From Chitinophaga rhizophila (GTDB taxonomy: Bacteria; Bacteroidota; Bacteroidia; Chitinophagales; Chitinophagaceae), in the NCBI RefSeq assembly GCF_019492185.1, contig NZ_JAICCF010000003.1:124001-188000 (forward strand): a stretch of DNA of 64,000 nucleotides, given 5' to 3'. A program made the position numbers and the translations under genes. The notes under the pieces were generated by a model that made no database searches, was not told the DNA's origin, and worked only from the letters and a program-made list of their open reading frames with translations. Below, piece after piece: positions 1 through 8,859 of the stretch. The first letter of the stretch is position 1; the number at the start of each line of letters is the position of its first letter.

Positions 1-2
1 GC

Positions 3-1124
3 AAGCTACTGGAACAAAAGGTTCATCAGACTATCCTGGAGATCAATCTGAGTGCGGTAGCCCATAACGTAAAGCATTATCAATCCCTTCTGAAACCGGC
101 CACCAAACTGATGGCAATGGTCAAAGCATTCTCCTATGGAAGCGGAAGTTTTGAAATTGCAAATCTGCTGCAGTTCCATGGTGTAGATTACCTGGCTGTT
201 GCTTATGCCGACGAAGGTGTAGAACTAAGGAGAACAGGTATCACCATGCCAATCATGGTGATGAACCCCGAACCAGCCTCTTTTGACGCTATTCTGCAAT
301 GGAACCTGGAGCCGGAGATATACTCTCTGCAATTACTTAAGCTGTTTTCAGAGGAAGTACAGCTGGCAGGCAAAACCGGTTTCCCGGTGCATATTAAGCT
401 GGATACCGGTATGCACAGGCTCGGTTTTGAGAAAAAGGACATTCCTGAGCTGGCCCGTATACTTAGCGAAAGCAGTCTGCTGAAGGTCAATTCAGTATTC
501 AGTCACCTGGCGGCAAGCGAGGATCCGGCGATGGACCATCTCACTAAGCAACAAGGGCAACTGTTTTTCGAGATGAGCCATGAATTGCAGAAGGCATTAG
601 GTTATGCGGTCATCAGGCACATTGCCAATAGTGCTGCCATCGAGCGACATCCTGACCTGCAGCTGGATATGGTGCGACTGGGCATCGGAATGTATGGAAT
701 AGACAGTGCCAATACGATACAAGACCAGCTGCGCCCTGTAAGTACGCTCAAAACTACAGTGGCACAGGTAAAACACCTCGCCGCCGGAGATACTGTAGGT
801 TATGGCGCAAAATGGGTGGCAAAAGGCCCTTCGGTAACCGCTACGGTTCGTATCGGGTATGCAGATGGGTACCCCAGAAGGCTGAGCAACGGGCAGGGAA
901 AGATGCTTGTACGCGGCCAACTTGCCCCGGTTGCGGGAATTGTAGCGATGGACATGGTAATGCTGGATGTAACACATATTCCTGACGTTACAGAAGGCGA
1001 CGAGGTAATAGTCTTCGGCGATACCCTGCCGGTACAACAGCTGGCTGTATGGGCAGACACTATTCCTTACGAAATATTAACAGGAATTTCGCAACGTGTG
1101 AAACGAGTATATTTCGAGGAATAA
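3..1124 (+). CDS. alr: Alanine racemase domain, 5' partial (probably the C-terminal half of a MurF-Alr fusion)
   Basis: PLP-dependent racemase making D-alanine for peptidoglycan in the cytoplasm. The frame is open to the window edge with no upstream stop, and reads a linker (KLLEQKVHQT) straight into the racemase start LEINLSAVAHN, so the visible part is a C-terminal piece. The PLP-lysine motif MVKAFSYGSG follows about 35 residues later. YGAKW is the segment that normally carries the second catalytic base (tyrosine), followed by GYADGYPRR and MDMVML. In Bacteroidota alr is often fused behind murF, and the linker fits that; the MurF half is outside the window, so the fusion is inferred. The ATG at 111 lies after the barrel start and should not be used. 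lspA follows 52 bp downstream. Confidence 0.9.
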   Translation, partial: KLLEQKVHQTILEINLSAVAHNVKHYQSLLKPATKLMAMVKAFSYGSGSFEIANLLQFHGVDYLAVAYADEGVELRRTGITMPIMVMNPEPASFDAILQWNLEPEIYSLQLLKLFSEEVQLAGKTGFPVHIKLDTGMHRLGFEKKDIPELARILSESSLLKVNSVFSHLAASEDPAMDHLTKQQGQLFFEMSHELQKALGYAVIRHIANSAAIERHPDLQLDMVRLGIGMYGIDSANTIQDQLRPVSTLKTTVAQVKHLAAGDTVGYGAKWVAKGPSVTATVRIGYADGYPRRLSNGQGKMLVRGQLAPVAGIVAMDMVMLDVTHIPDVTEGDEVIVFGDTLPVQQLAVWADTIPYEILTGISQRVKRVYFEE

Positions 1125-1176
1125 CCAGAAATTCCGATTTTGCACATTATTATTATTTTTGATAAAATTTTAAACC

Positions 1177-1827
1177 TTGAAATATCGTCACGTAATCTGG
1201 ATTGTTGCATTGGTGCTGGTGGTGGACCAGGCATTGAAATTCTGGATAAAAACCCACATGAACTTCAGCCAGGAATTTATCATCTTCCCTAACTGGTTCC
1301 GTATTCACTTTACAGAAAACCCCGGTATGGCCTACGGGCTGGAACTGGGAGGCGAATGGGGCAAGGTAATTCTGACACTTTTCCGTCTTGCTGCCGTAGT
1401 TATCGGCTTCAAGTATATGAGAACCCTGGTGAAGCAACAGCACCATACAGGCCTGCTGATCTGCGGCGCACTGATACTGGCAGGTGCTGCCGGCAATCTC
1501 ATAGACAGTATGTTTTACGGACTGATCTTTTCAGAGACTAATTTCTACGACGTCGCTACCTTCATGCCTAAAAACGGAGGTTATGCTCCTTTCCTGCATG
1601 GGAAAGTGGTAGATATGCTGTATTTCCCGGTTTACCGTGGATATCTGCCTAACTGGATACCGTTCAAAGGAGGCGATTACTTCGTTTTCTTCAATCCTAT
1701 CTTCAATATAGCAGATGCGGCTATCTCCGTCGGAGTAATCACAATACTTTTATTCCAGAAACGTTTCTTTCACAAGCATCTGGCGAAAGAAAACGCTGAC
1801 AAAGAAGCAGTTGCAGCTACTAAGTAA
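1177..1827 (+). CDS. lspA: Lipoprotein signal peptidase (signal peptidase II)
   Basis: Inner-membrane aspartyl protease that removes signal peptides from prolipoproteins after lipidation. Four hydrophobic stretches are visible. The two catalytic aspartates lie in the motifs GAAGNLIDS (about residue 112) and FNIADAAIS (about residue 185), and ENPGMAYG matches the conserved N-terminal block. At 216 residues it is longer than the usual ~160; the extra length is the loop between the two aspartate motifs, as in Bacteroidota homologues. The start is TTG at 1177, because an in-frame TAA stands directly before it (1171-1173) and the next ATG would delete the first membrane helix. It probably follows alr in one transcript and ends in a strong terminator. 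Confidence 0.92.
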   Translation: MKYRHVIWIVALVLVVDQALKFWIKTHMNFSQEFIIFPNWFRIHFTENPGMAYGLELGGEWGKVILTLFRLAAVVIGFKYMRTLVKQQHHTGLLICGALILAGAAGNLIDSMFYGLIFSETNFYDVATFMPKNGGYAPFLHGKVVDMLYFPVYRGYLPNWIPFKGGDYFVFFNPIFNIADAAISVGVITILLFQKRFFHKHLAKENADKEAVAATK

Positions 1828-1847
1828 GGCTGTCACTATACATTATC

Positions 1848-1881
1848 AGCGGTCCTGTCTATGACGGGACCGCTTTTTTTT
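1848..1881 (+). terminator. Rho-independent terminator after lspA
   Basis: Twelve-base-pair stem (1848-1859 with 1863-1874, one G-T pair) with a TAT loop, running directly into a T8 tract. This is a textbook intrinsic terminator closing the alr-lspA transcript. Confidence 0.9.
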
Positions 1882-1890
1882 GCCCTTTTC

Positions 1891-1921
1891 TTTGAAAAAT
1901 TGAATCACCGTATTACATTTG
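1891..1921 (+). promoter_or_regulatory. Bacteroidota-type promoter of the TonB receptor
   Basis: TTTG at 1891-1894 and TACATTTG at 1914-1921 with a 19-bp spacer match the Bacteroidota sigma consensus TTTG-N19/20-TAnnTTTG exactly. The transcript would start near 1927 and carry a leader of about 185 nt before the ATG at 2114. The leader contains a 6-bp hairpin (2040-2045 with 2050-2055, GCCT loop) but no riboswitch that I recognise. Confidence 0.65.
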
Positions 1922-2113
1922 TCCACAATTCCGATAGACTAATAGAGGTTGATAAGGGCTAAAAGTAGTATTCACCACCAATTCAATACAAGATGAACAC
2001 TTCGTTACGATGTTGTTACTGACTCCTCATCTTTATACACTGACCGCCTGGTCAGCGTATTTCCCCATCATTTCACATACAAGACCAATTTCACATATAA
2101 TCAAACTATAGTT

Positions 2114-4990
2114 ATGTCCGCAAGAAGACGCACTATTCGTATCTCATACTTATGGATGCTGCTATTATTATTACCCGTCCTGGCCCAGGCACAGCTGAAC
2201 GGCTCCTATATCATTGCCGGAAAGATATCCGGAGATGGGGGAGAAGCCCTTCCAGGTGCCAGTGTTCAAATTAAAGGCACTTCCTTCGGAGCTACCACTG
2301 ACAGCTCTGGCAAGTTTGAAATTACAGCTAATACCAAATTCCCTTTCAAATTACAGGTGCGCCTACTGGGATATCAGCCACAGGAGTTTGATGTAAAAAA
2401 TACCAACAGCCGGCTGCAATTCCAGCTGGTAACTCAGTCCCTGCTGGTCAATGAGGTAGTTGTATCGGCTTCGCGGCAGCAGGAAAAGCTGATGCGCTCT
2501 CCGGTTGCCATTGAAAAACTGGATGTAAGAGCCCTGAAAGAAACGCCCGCAGCTTCTTTTTATGATGCTATCGGTAATCTGAAAGGCGTACAAATGACAA
2601 CTGCCGGCCTGACCTTTAAAGTATTTAATACACGCGGATTCAATGTACCTAACAACTTTCGCTTCATGCAGCTGATAGATGGTGTGGATAACCAGGCTGC
2701 CTCTCTCGGCGTGCCACTTGGTAACGCGATCGGGCCAACAGAACTGGATATCCTCAGTATAGAAGTAACTCCCGGCGCATCCTCTGCACTATATGGTATG
2801 AATGCACTGAATGGCATGTCCAACCTGATCACCAAAAACCCTTTCCAATACCAGGGACTGAGCGTCTATCAGAAGGTAGCTGCCAACCATTTCGGCGGTA
2901 GTGCCGGTTCTCCCAAGCCCATCACAGAAAGTGCTATCCGCTATGCGCAGGCCCTGAACAAGAAACTGGCTTTTAAGGTGAACTTCTCCTATATGGAAGG
3001 TACTGACTGGTATGCCGACAGCCATAATGATTTCAACCCTGGCAGCAAGGCCAATCCTGATTTTCCGCAGCTGACCGGCGCTGATAATACGGCTAATGAT
3101 GCGTGGAATAAGTATGCAGACCAGAGCAGTTTCCCTATTACAGACAAAAACGGCAAATCTTACAATGTATCCCGCACGGGGTACTGGGAGAAAGACCTGG
3201 TAGGCGACTATAAAGTAAGGAATATCAAGTTTGATGGTGCACTGCACTACAAGATAACGCCGAAGATTGAAGCCTCTTATACCTACCGGGTAGGCAAGAT
3301 GGACGGCTTCTTCCAGCGTGGCAACCGTATCGGATTGAAGAATGTAGTAGTACAGAACCATAAAGTAGAGGTAGTAGGAGAAGACTTTACCTTCCGCTCC
3401 TATATGTCACTGGAAAACACCGGCGACTCCTACAATATGAACCCGCTGGCAGATAACCTGGAAAAGTCTTTCAAGACGGACAAACAATGGCAGGCAGACT
3501 ATAAGACCGCGCTGGATGCCGCGTTAGACGCCACCGGCAGTAACGTTGCTGCCGCCCACAGGGCCGCCCGCACAGCTGCCGATCAAGGCCGGTGGACGCC
3601 CGGTACTGCCGCTTTTAATCAGCAGTTAGCCAAAATCAAAGGCATCAATGACTGGGATATCTACCCGGTATCAAAAGATAGTACCAACAAAAGCGGTGGG
3701 GCCGCCCTGCTGCAAATGAGCCATTTCTATCATGCGGAAGGTACCTGGAATCTCAGGAAGTATATTCATTTCATGGATGTACTGATAGGCGCTGACTACC
3801 GCACCTACGAAATTATTCCTGATGGCAATAACTTTGTTGATCTGACAAAGCCGCTGGATAAACGGAATACGCCCGGTGGTAAAAATATCTGGTATGGTAA
3901 AGCAGGTGGTTTCATACAAGGCAGCAAGCTATTCCTGCACGACCAGCTGAAACTTACCGCGTCACTGCGTTTTGATAAAAGTGAATACTTCGCTGGTAAA
4001 TTCAACCCACGTATTGCCGCTGTATATACTACTCCTAACCAACGCCATAACTTCCGCGCCTCCTGGCAGAACGGCTTCCGCTTCCCCTCCTTATTTGAAG
4101 CATATTCTTTCGTGAATAACGGCGGAGTAAGACGTGTAGGCGGACTGGCATTCATAGAAGAAGGCCTGGGCTATTTCCAGAACTCTTACCTGACTTCCAG
4201 TGCTACAGCTTTCACCACGGCCGTTAACAAGGCTACCAATGCCGATCCTACACTCAGCCGTGCAGAAGCCGAAGTACGTCATGCCAACGTGTTGAAAGTG
4301 GCTAATTTAGAAGCCATTAAACCTGAGCAGATACAGTCATTTGAAGTGGGTTATAAGAGCGTACTTTTTGACAACAAGGTGTTCATTGATATAGACGGAT
4401 ATTATAACACCTACAATCACTTTATCGGGCAGGTAGAAGTAGCAGTTCCTAAAACGGGTAGTGTAAACAATCCTACCCAGGAAGTGCTGAACCAGATGTA
4501 TGATAAACAATTCCAGAACCGTTACCGCGTATGGACAAACAGCAAATCCACCGTTCAGAACTATGGTTTTGCAGTAGGAGTGACCTATAAATTCCTGAAG
4601 ACATATACCATCAGTGGTAATGCGAACTATAATACGCTGGCGCAGGATAAAACCAAAGATGATGCGCTGATCCCAGGCTTTAACACACCGAAATGGTTCA
4701 CCAATGTAAGCTTTGGCAACAGGCAGGTAATACGCAACCTGGGCTTCAACGTGGTATGGCACTGGCAGGATAATTTCTACTGGCAGAACCTCTTTGGTAA
4801 CGGAGACGTGCCTGCTTATAATACAGTCGATGCACAGCTGACCTATACCTTGCCTAAACTACATACTTCCATCAAAGTGGGAGGGTCTAACATCTTCAAT
4901 ACTTCTTATTTTCAGTATGTTGGCGGACCAACCATCAAGGGCCTGTATTATATGGCATTCACCTACGATCTGCCCTTTAAAAAGAAATAA
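2114..4990 (+). CDS. TonB-dependent receptor with carboxypeptidase-regulatory-like N-terminal domain
   Basis: Outer-membrane gated channel importing a substrate with TonB energy. A signal peptide (basic start, hydrophobic core, AQAQ cleavage region near residue 27) precedes a carboxypeptidase-D-regulatory-like domain (about 32-115, with GASVQIKGT and DSSGKFEI), a plug (about 120-245, with GALYGMNALNG) and a 22-strand-type barrel ending in an aromatic strand (AFTYDLPF). At 958 residues it has normal length. No SusD-like gene adjoins it, so a classical glycan-utilisation pair is unlikely; the substrate could be an oligopeptide, siderophore or other compound. It appears monocistronic, with its own promoter and a hairpin behind it. 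Confidence 0.93.
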   Translation: MSARRRTIRISYLWMLLLLLPVLAQAQLNGSYIIAGKISGDGGEALPGASVQIKGTSFGATTDSSGKFEITANTKFPFKLQVRLLGYQPQEFDVKNTNSRLQFQLVTQSLLVNEVVVSASRQQEKLMRSPVAIEKLDVRALKETPAASFYDAIGNLKGVQMTTAGLTFKVFNTRGFNVPNNFRFMQLIDGVDNQAASLGVPLGNAIGPTELDILSIEVTPGASSALYGMNALNGMSNLITKNPFQYQGLSVYQKVAANHFGGSAGSPKPITESAIRYAQALNKKLAFKVNFSYMEGTDWYADSHNDFNPGSKANPDFPQLTGADNTANDAWNKYADQSSFPITDKNGKSYNVSRTGYWEKDLVGDYKVRNIKFDGALHYKITPKIEASYTYRVGKMDGFFQRGNRIGLKNVVVQNHKVEVVGEDFTFRSYMSLENTGDSYNMNPLADNLEKSFKTDKQWQADYKTALDAALDATGSNVAAAHRAARTAADQGRWTPGTAAFNQQLAKIKGINDWDIYPVSKDSTNKSGGAALLQMSHFYHAEGTWNLRKYIHFMDVLIGADYRTYEIIPDGNNFVDLTKPLDKRNTPGGKNIWYGKAGGFIQGSKLFLHDQLKLTASLRFDKSEYFAGKFNPRIAAVYTTPNQRHNFRASWQNGFRFPSLFEAYSFVNNGGVRRVGGLAFIEEGLGYFQNSYLTSSATAFTTAVNKATNADPTLSRAEAEVRHANVLKVANLEAIKPEQIQSFEVGYKSVLFDNKVFIDIDGYYNTYNHFIGQVEVAVPKTGSVNNPTQEVLNQMYDKQFQNRYRVWTNSKSTVQNYGFAVGVTYKFLKTYTISGNANYNTLAQDKTKDDALIPGFNTPKWFTNVSFGNRQVIRNLGFNVVWHWQDNFYWQNLFGNGDVPAYNTVDAQLTYTLPKLHTSIKVGGSNIFNTSYFQYVGGPTIKGLYYMAFTYDLPFKKK

Positions 4991-5010
4991 TTACTACAGA
5001 TAGAAAATGC

Positions 5011-5043
5011 AACCCGCCGGCAGCCACGGTTGTCAGGCGGGTT
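5011..5043 (+). terminator. Probable terminator after the TonB receptor
   Basis: Perfect 8-bp GC-rich stem (5011-5018 with 5036-5043) 21 bp after the stop codon. The T6 tract begins about 10 nt later (5053), so termination may be less tight than at a canonical site. Confidence 0.6.
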
Positions 5044-5080
5044 TATCCCCGCTTTTTTCATCACATTTTAATCTCTCTTA

Positions 5081-5112
5081 TTTGGATATACCACCATTTC
5101 CCCCTACCTTAG
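5081..5112 (+). promoter_or_regulatory. Probable promoter of the TauE/SafE permease gene
   Basis: TTTG at 5081-5084, then 20 bp, then TACCTTAG at 5105-5112: one mismatch from the Bacteroidota -7 element TAnnTTTG. It lies 37 bp before the ATG at 5149. Confidence 0.5.
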
Positions 5113-5148
5113 TCTAGCATATCTATAGACTATATAACTAGTTAATAC

Positions 5149-6156
5149 ATGACTCATAACGAGGAGATAGACCAACTTGAAAAGAAGTATGCTACGGTAG
5201 AACGTCAGGAGATGTTGATTGACCTTGTGAACGAGGAAAACCGTCACCGCCCGTTCCTCTGGCTACTGATAGGCCTTATCAGTGTGGCGGTACTGGCCGG
5301 TATTGGTATTCTTACCTATTATGGTACGTCTACGGCTACGCATACAAAGGTTTTTGAGTTTACACAATCTCTTTTCACCCGGGAATTACTGTTTTACGTG
5401 CTGGTAGGATTGGCTGCGCAGACAGTAGACGGTGCGTTGGGTATGGCTTACGGTGCTACTTCTTCTTCGCTGTTACTGGGAATGGGCGTTCCGCCATCTA
5501 TTGCCAGTGCAAGTGTACATGTTGCAGAAGTATTTACCACAGGGGCTTCCGGTATCTCGCACTTCCGGTTCGGCAATGTCAATAAGAAGCTATTCCTCTA
5601 TCTGCTGGTACCTGGTATACTAGGAGCAATTGCAGGATCCTTCCTGATTTCCAATATGAATGCTATTGCTGAAGCGATTCCTTTCTTTTCCTACTTTACT
5701 GAAGATAATGTAAAACCGTTCATCAGTGCATATCTGCTGGTACTGGGCACAATTGTACTGAGGAAAGCATTTCTGCCTAAAAAAGCCAAAAGCAAAACCA
5801 AACGCCTGGGATCACTGGCTTTCTTTGGCGGCTTTATGGACTCTTTTGGCGGCGGAGGATGGGGACCAATTGTAACGTCTACCTTGTTGAGTAAAGGCCG
5901 CTCTGCACATTATACTATCGGTTCAGTCAATGCAGCAGAGTTTTTCATATCTCTTTCCAGTGCCGGCACCTTCCTTATTTTCGGGGCTATTGCCGGTTGG
6001 CCGGTGATTGTAGGACTGATTATAGGCGGTGTAATTGCATCTCCTTTTGCTGCGCTGCTGGTGCGGAGGTTCAAACGTAAACCACTGATGATCATGGTCG
6101 GTTCACTCATTATCCTGCTGAGTCTTCGCACAATTATTCTGACACTCCTGCATTAA
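5149..6156 (+). CDS. Sulfite exporter TauE/SafE family membrane protein
   Basis: Inner-membrane transporter of the TauE/SafE family (PF01925), members of which move sulfite, sulfoacetate or related organic anions. The protein has 335 residues: a charged cytoplasmic N-terminus of about 35 residues, one early helix, then the internal duplication typical of the family. The two pseudo-repeats start with GALGMAYGATSSSLL (about residue 95) and FGGGGWGPIVTSTLL (about residue 235), each followed by a glycine-rich membrane segment. Substrate cannot be told from sequence. It stands alone, with its own promoter and a shared terminator facing fumC. Confidence 0.88.
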   Translation: MTHNEEIDQLEKKYATVERQEMLIDLVNEENRHRPFLWLLIGLISVAVLAGIGILTYYGTSTATHTKVFEFTQSLFTRELLFYVLVGLAAQTVDGALGMAYGATSSSLLLGMGVPPSIASASVHVAEVFTTGASGISHFRFGNVNKKLFLYLLVPGILGAIAGSFLISNMNAIAEAIPFFSYFTEDNVKPFISAYLLVLGTIVLRKAFLPKKAKSKTKRLGSLAFFGGFMDSFGGGGWGPIVTSTLLSKGRSAHYTIGSVNAAEFFISLSSAGTFLIFGAIAGWPVIVGLIIGGVIASPFAALLVRRFKRKPLMIMVGSLIILLSLRTIILTLLH

Positions 6157-6181
6157 TATAGACCGGTTAACCGGTAAAAGC

Positions 6182-6213
6182 AAAGGGGTACCTGTACTAA
6201 CAGATACCCCTTT
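6182..6213. terminator. Bidirectional terminator between the TauE permease gene and fumC
   Basis: Nine-base-pair outer stem (6182-6190 with 6205-6213) extended by an inner CTGT/ACAG pairing. The stem starts in A3 and ends in T3 plus ATTATTAT, so it can serve both converging genes. Confidence 0.75.
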
Positions 6214-6238
6214 ATTATTATAAAGTGTTTGTAATCAC

Positions 6239-7639
6239 TTATTTGATATCACCCACCATGTTGATCGGGTTTACCCACTCGTCAAATTCCTCTGGTTTAA
6301 CGTAGCCCAGTTTAACCGCCATCTCTTTCAGGGTAGTACCTTCTTTATGGGCAGTCTGCGCAATCTCTGCTGCTTTATAGTAACCTATTTTAGTATTCAG
6401 TGCAGTTACCAGCATCAGGGAGTTATCTACGTGCTTTTTGATATTTGCCTCTATTGGTTCCAGACCTTCTGCGCATTTATCATTGAAGCTTACGCAACCA
6501 TCACCGATCAGGCGTGCGGAGTGCAGGAAGTTATAGATCATTACCGGCTTGAACACGTTCAGTTCAAAGTGGCCGGTAGCGCCACCAATGTTGATAGCCA
6601 CATCATTACCCAATACCTGTGCAGCTATCATGGTGAGGGCCTCACACTGCGTAGGGTTTACTTTACCTGGCATGATGGAAGAACCTGGCTCATTATCAGG
6701 GATATGCAATTCACCGATACCGGAGCGTGGACCGGAGCTGAGCATACGGATATCGTTAGCGATCTTCATCAGGCTAACAGCTACAGTTTTCAGTGCACCA
6801 TGAGCTTCTACGATTGCATCGTGTGCAGCCAGGGCCTCAAACTTGTTTTCAGCGGTGATGAAAGGCAGTCCTGTCAGATTAGCAATATGTTTAGCTACAT
6901 TCTCAGAATAACCTTTGGGAGTATTGATACCGGTACCTACTGCTGTACCACCCAGTGCAAGTTCACTCAGATGTTCCAGGGTATTTTTGATAGCTTTCAG
7001 GCCGTGGTTCAGCTGGGATACGTATCCGCTGATTTCCTGTCCGAGTGTGAGCGGCGTAGCATCCATGAAGTGAGTACGGCCGATTTTCACAATATTTTTA
7101 AACTTCTCAGCTTTAGCAGCCAGTGTATCCCTCAGCTTTTCGATACCCGGAATGGTTGTTTCGATCAGCATTTTGTATGCAGCGATGTGCATAGCAGTCG
7201 GGAAGGTATCATTTGATGACTGTGATTTGTTCACATCATCATTAGGGTGTATAACTTTATCTTTATCAGTCAGTTTACCACCGCTGATTACGTGTGCGCG
7301 GTAGGCAACCACCTCGTTTACGTTCATGTTTGACTGCGTACCGGAGCCGGTCTGCCAAACTACCAGCGGAAACTGATCATCCAGTTTGCCGGCCAGTATT
7401 TCTTCACAAGCCTGTGCGATTAAATTTGCTTTCTCCTGCGTCAGCACACCCGCATCGAGGTTAGTCAGCGCGGCTGCCTTTTTCAGGTAAGCGAATGCCT
7501 GGATAATTTCCTTTGGCATTTTATTGATATCCTGAGCAATCCTGAAATTGTCGATAGAACGTTGAGTTTGAGCACCATAGTAAGCATCTACAGGTACTTT
7601 AACTTCGCCCATCGTGTCTTTCTCTATTCTATATTCCAT
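6239..7639 (-). CDS. fumC: Fumarate hydratase class II
   Basis: Iron-independent fumarase interconverting fumarate and L-malate in the TCA cycle, in the cytoplasm, as a homotetramer. The signature GSSIMPGKVNPTQ (about residue 310), the GRTHFMDATPLTLGQ block (about 180) and SSNDTFPTAMH (about 130) are all present. With ATG at 7639 (MEYRIEKDTMG) the product is 466 residues, the usual length. A longer reading from 7672 adds an MCRFVPQKIKH extension not seen in the family and would run over the TAGGTTTG promoter element at 7660-7667, so I reject it. Confidence 0.95.
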   Translation of the reverse strand: MEYRIEKDTMGEVKVPVDAYYGAQTQRSIDNFRIAQDINKMPKEIIQAFAYLKKAAALTNLDAGVLTQEKANLIAQACEEILAGKLDDQFPLVVWQTGSGTQSNMNVNEVVAYRAHVISGGKLTDKDKVIHPNDDVNKSQSSNDTFPTAMHIAAYKMLIETTIPGIEKLRDTLAAKAEKFKNIVKIGRTHFMDATPLTLGQEISGYVSQLNHGLKAIKNTLEHLSELALGGTAVGTGINTPKGYSENVAKHIANLTGLPFITAENKFEALAAHDAIVEAHGALKTVAVSLMKIANDIRMLSSGPRSGIGELHIPDNEPGSSIMPGKVNPTQCEALTMIAAQVLGNDVAINIGGATGHFELNVFKPVMIYNFLHSARLIGDGCVSFNDKCAEGLEPIEANIKKHVDNSLMLVTALNTKIGYYKAAEIAQTAHKEGTTLKEMAVKLGYVKPEEFDEWVNPINMVGDIK

Positions 7640-7659
7640 ATGCTTGATTTTTTGCGGTA

Positions 7660-7667
7660 CAAACCTA
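7660..7667 (-). promoter_or_regulatory. -7 promoter element of fumC
   Basis: Minus-strand TAGGTTTG matches TAnnTTTG and lies 21 bp before the fumC ATG. I see no clear TTTG -33 element at the right distance. Confidence 0.45.
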
Positions 7668-7739
7668 CACAACTATTGGGAATTAGGTATTACGAATTAA
7701 GAATTGGTGAGCCTGATTATAGAAAAAATCCGTTTCTTC

Positions 7740-8516
7740 TTAATTCCCGGTGAACTGCGCCGGTCTTTTCTGGATAAAGGCCTCTGCACCTTCCTGCATG
7801 TCTTTGGTACCAAAGCAGGCTCCAAATTCGTTCAGTTCTGTCTCGTAGCCGTCTATATCTTTATCCAGGGCGGCATTAGCGCATTTAATGACCCGGGCAA
7901 TGGCCAGGGGTGCCTTAGCATGTATCTTCTGCAGTAGTTCAGTGGCTTTCAGCAGCAGATCGCCGGGTGCTACCACATGATTAACAAGGCCCCACTGGAG
8001 GGCTTCTTCGGCGGTGATAATATCTCCTGTCATCATCAGTTCCATAGCTTTCCCTTTGCCGATCAGGGCTGTAAGCCGTTGCGTACCGCCATAACCAGGA
8101 ATCAGGCCAAGATTGACTTCCGGCTGTCCGAATTTAGCATTGGTAGCCGCTATTCTGAAGTGGCAGGCCATCGCCAGCTCACATCCACCACCCAGGGCGA
8201 AGCCATTCACCGCAGCGATAATAGGTTTTGGACAATCTTCTATATGCTTGAAAATAACGTGTCCTTTTTTAGCCAGGTCAGTACCCTGTTCTGTAGAGAG
8301 GGTCAGAAATTCAGAGATATCTGCCCCTGCTACGAAGGCTTTTTCGCCTTTACCTGTAATTACTGCACTTTTGATCTCTTTATTAGAGTACACCTCATCA
8401 ATGGCGAGCGCCAGTTCAGACATTACCTCCTGATTCAGAGCATTCAGTTTATCGGGGCGGTTAATGTAGATAAAGAGCGTATTATCAGTAAGTTCTGTTT
8501 TGATAGTATGATACAT
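7740..8516 (-). CDS. Enoyl-CoA hydratase/isomerase (crotonase family)
   Basis: Hydrates trans-2-enoyl-CoA to 3-hydroxyacyl-CoA in beta-oxidation or butanoate metabolism. At 258 residues it is standard length. The oxyanion-hole segments GEKAFVAGADI (about 58-68) and NGFALGGGCELAMACHFR (about 103-120) and the catalytic region FGQPEVNLGLIPGYGGTQRL (about 128-147, with both active-site glutamates, E in GGGCE and E in QPEVNLG) are intact. It is probably a short-chain enoyl-CoA hydratase of the 3-hydroxybutyryl-CoA dehydratase type, but isomerase activity cannot be excluded. An 11-bp repeat array lies 100 bp upstream. Confidence 0.92.
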   Translation of the reverse strand: MYHTIKTELTDNTLFIYINRPDKLNALNQEVMSELALAIDEVYSNKEIKSAVITGKGEKAFVAGADISEFLTLSTEQGTDLAKKGHVIFKHIEDCPKPIIAAVNGFALGGGCELAMACHFRIAATNAKFGQPEVNLGLIPGYGGTQRLTALIGKGKAMELMMTGDIITAEEALQWGLVNHVVAPGDLLLKATELLQKIHAKAPLAIARVIKCANAALDKDIDGYETELNEFGACFGTKDMQEGAEAFIQKRPAQFTGN

Positions 8517-8615
8517 GGAACTCTGGGTTTTGTTGGATAGCTAATTTAAGGTTTTAATTATTGTCTTGGGTAAACATCAATACTGATACTATTTTCACAT
8601 AGCGCCTGGATATTT

Positions 8616-8670
8616 CTTGTTCGTCGCTTCTTCGCCGCTAATTCGTCCTTAGTTCGTCCCTTGTTCGTTC
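8616..8670. repeat. Array of five 11-bp units
   Basis: Five head-to-tail units of exactly 11 bp with core CTTGTTCGTCC: CTTGTTCGTCG, CTTCTTCGCCG, CTAATTCGTCC, TTAGTTCGTCC, CTTGTTCGTTC. The first unit is identical to a unit of the larger array at 33627-33835, so both belong to one dispersed repeat family. Confidence 0.8.
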
Positions 8671-8748
8671 CGGGTATACGGGTAAAATAACAACATCATT
8701 ACAAAGCAGGGCGTTGCGGAGAGAACCGGTGGGAGGTATAGAAAGAGG

Positions 8749-8790
8749 AATGACGGTAAATGGAGGCTGTGAAGCTCATTTACCGTCATT
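8749..8790. terminator. Perfect 14-bp hairpin, probable terminator of the barrel-protein gene
   Basis: Arms 8749-8762 and 8777-8790 are perfectly complementary around a 14-nt loop. No T tract follows on either strand, so the terminator role rests on its position 70 bp past the stop codon at 8860. Confidence 0.45.
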
Positions 8791-8859
8791 TCCCGGAAGT
8801 ATATTCGCAGATAAGAAAACCGCAATATTTAATCAGGATAGTGTTGTGGCAGGCAGGCG

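Larger units (their letters stand above)
8517..8859. other. Gene-free interval with repeats and a hairpin
   Basis: No coding sequence is supported in these 343 bp. They contain a five-unit 11-bp array (8616-8670) and a perfect 14-bp inverted repeat (8749-8762 with 8777-8790). The interval separates the 3' end of a minus-strand barrel-protein gene from the 5' end of the minus-strand crotonase gene, so it must hold the terminator of one and the promoter of the other. Confidence 0.7.

Noticed and set aside
6347..7216. 289-codon frame antisense to fumC
   Set aside because: Shadow of fumC, which has all class II fumarase motifs.
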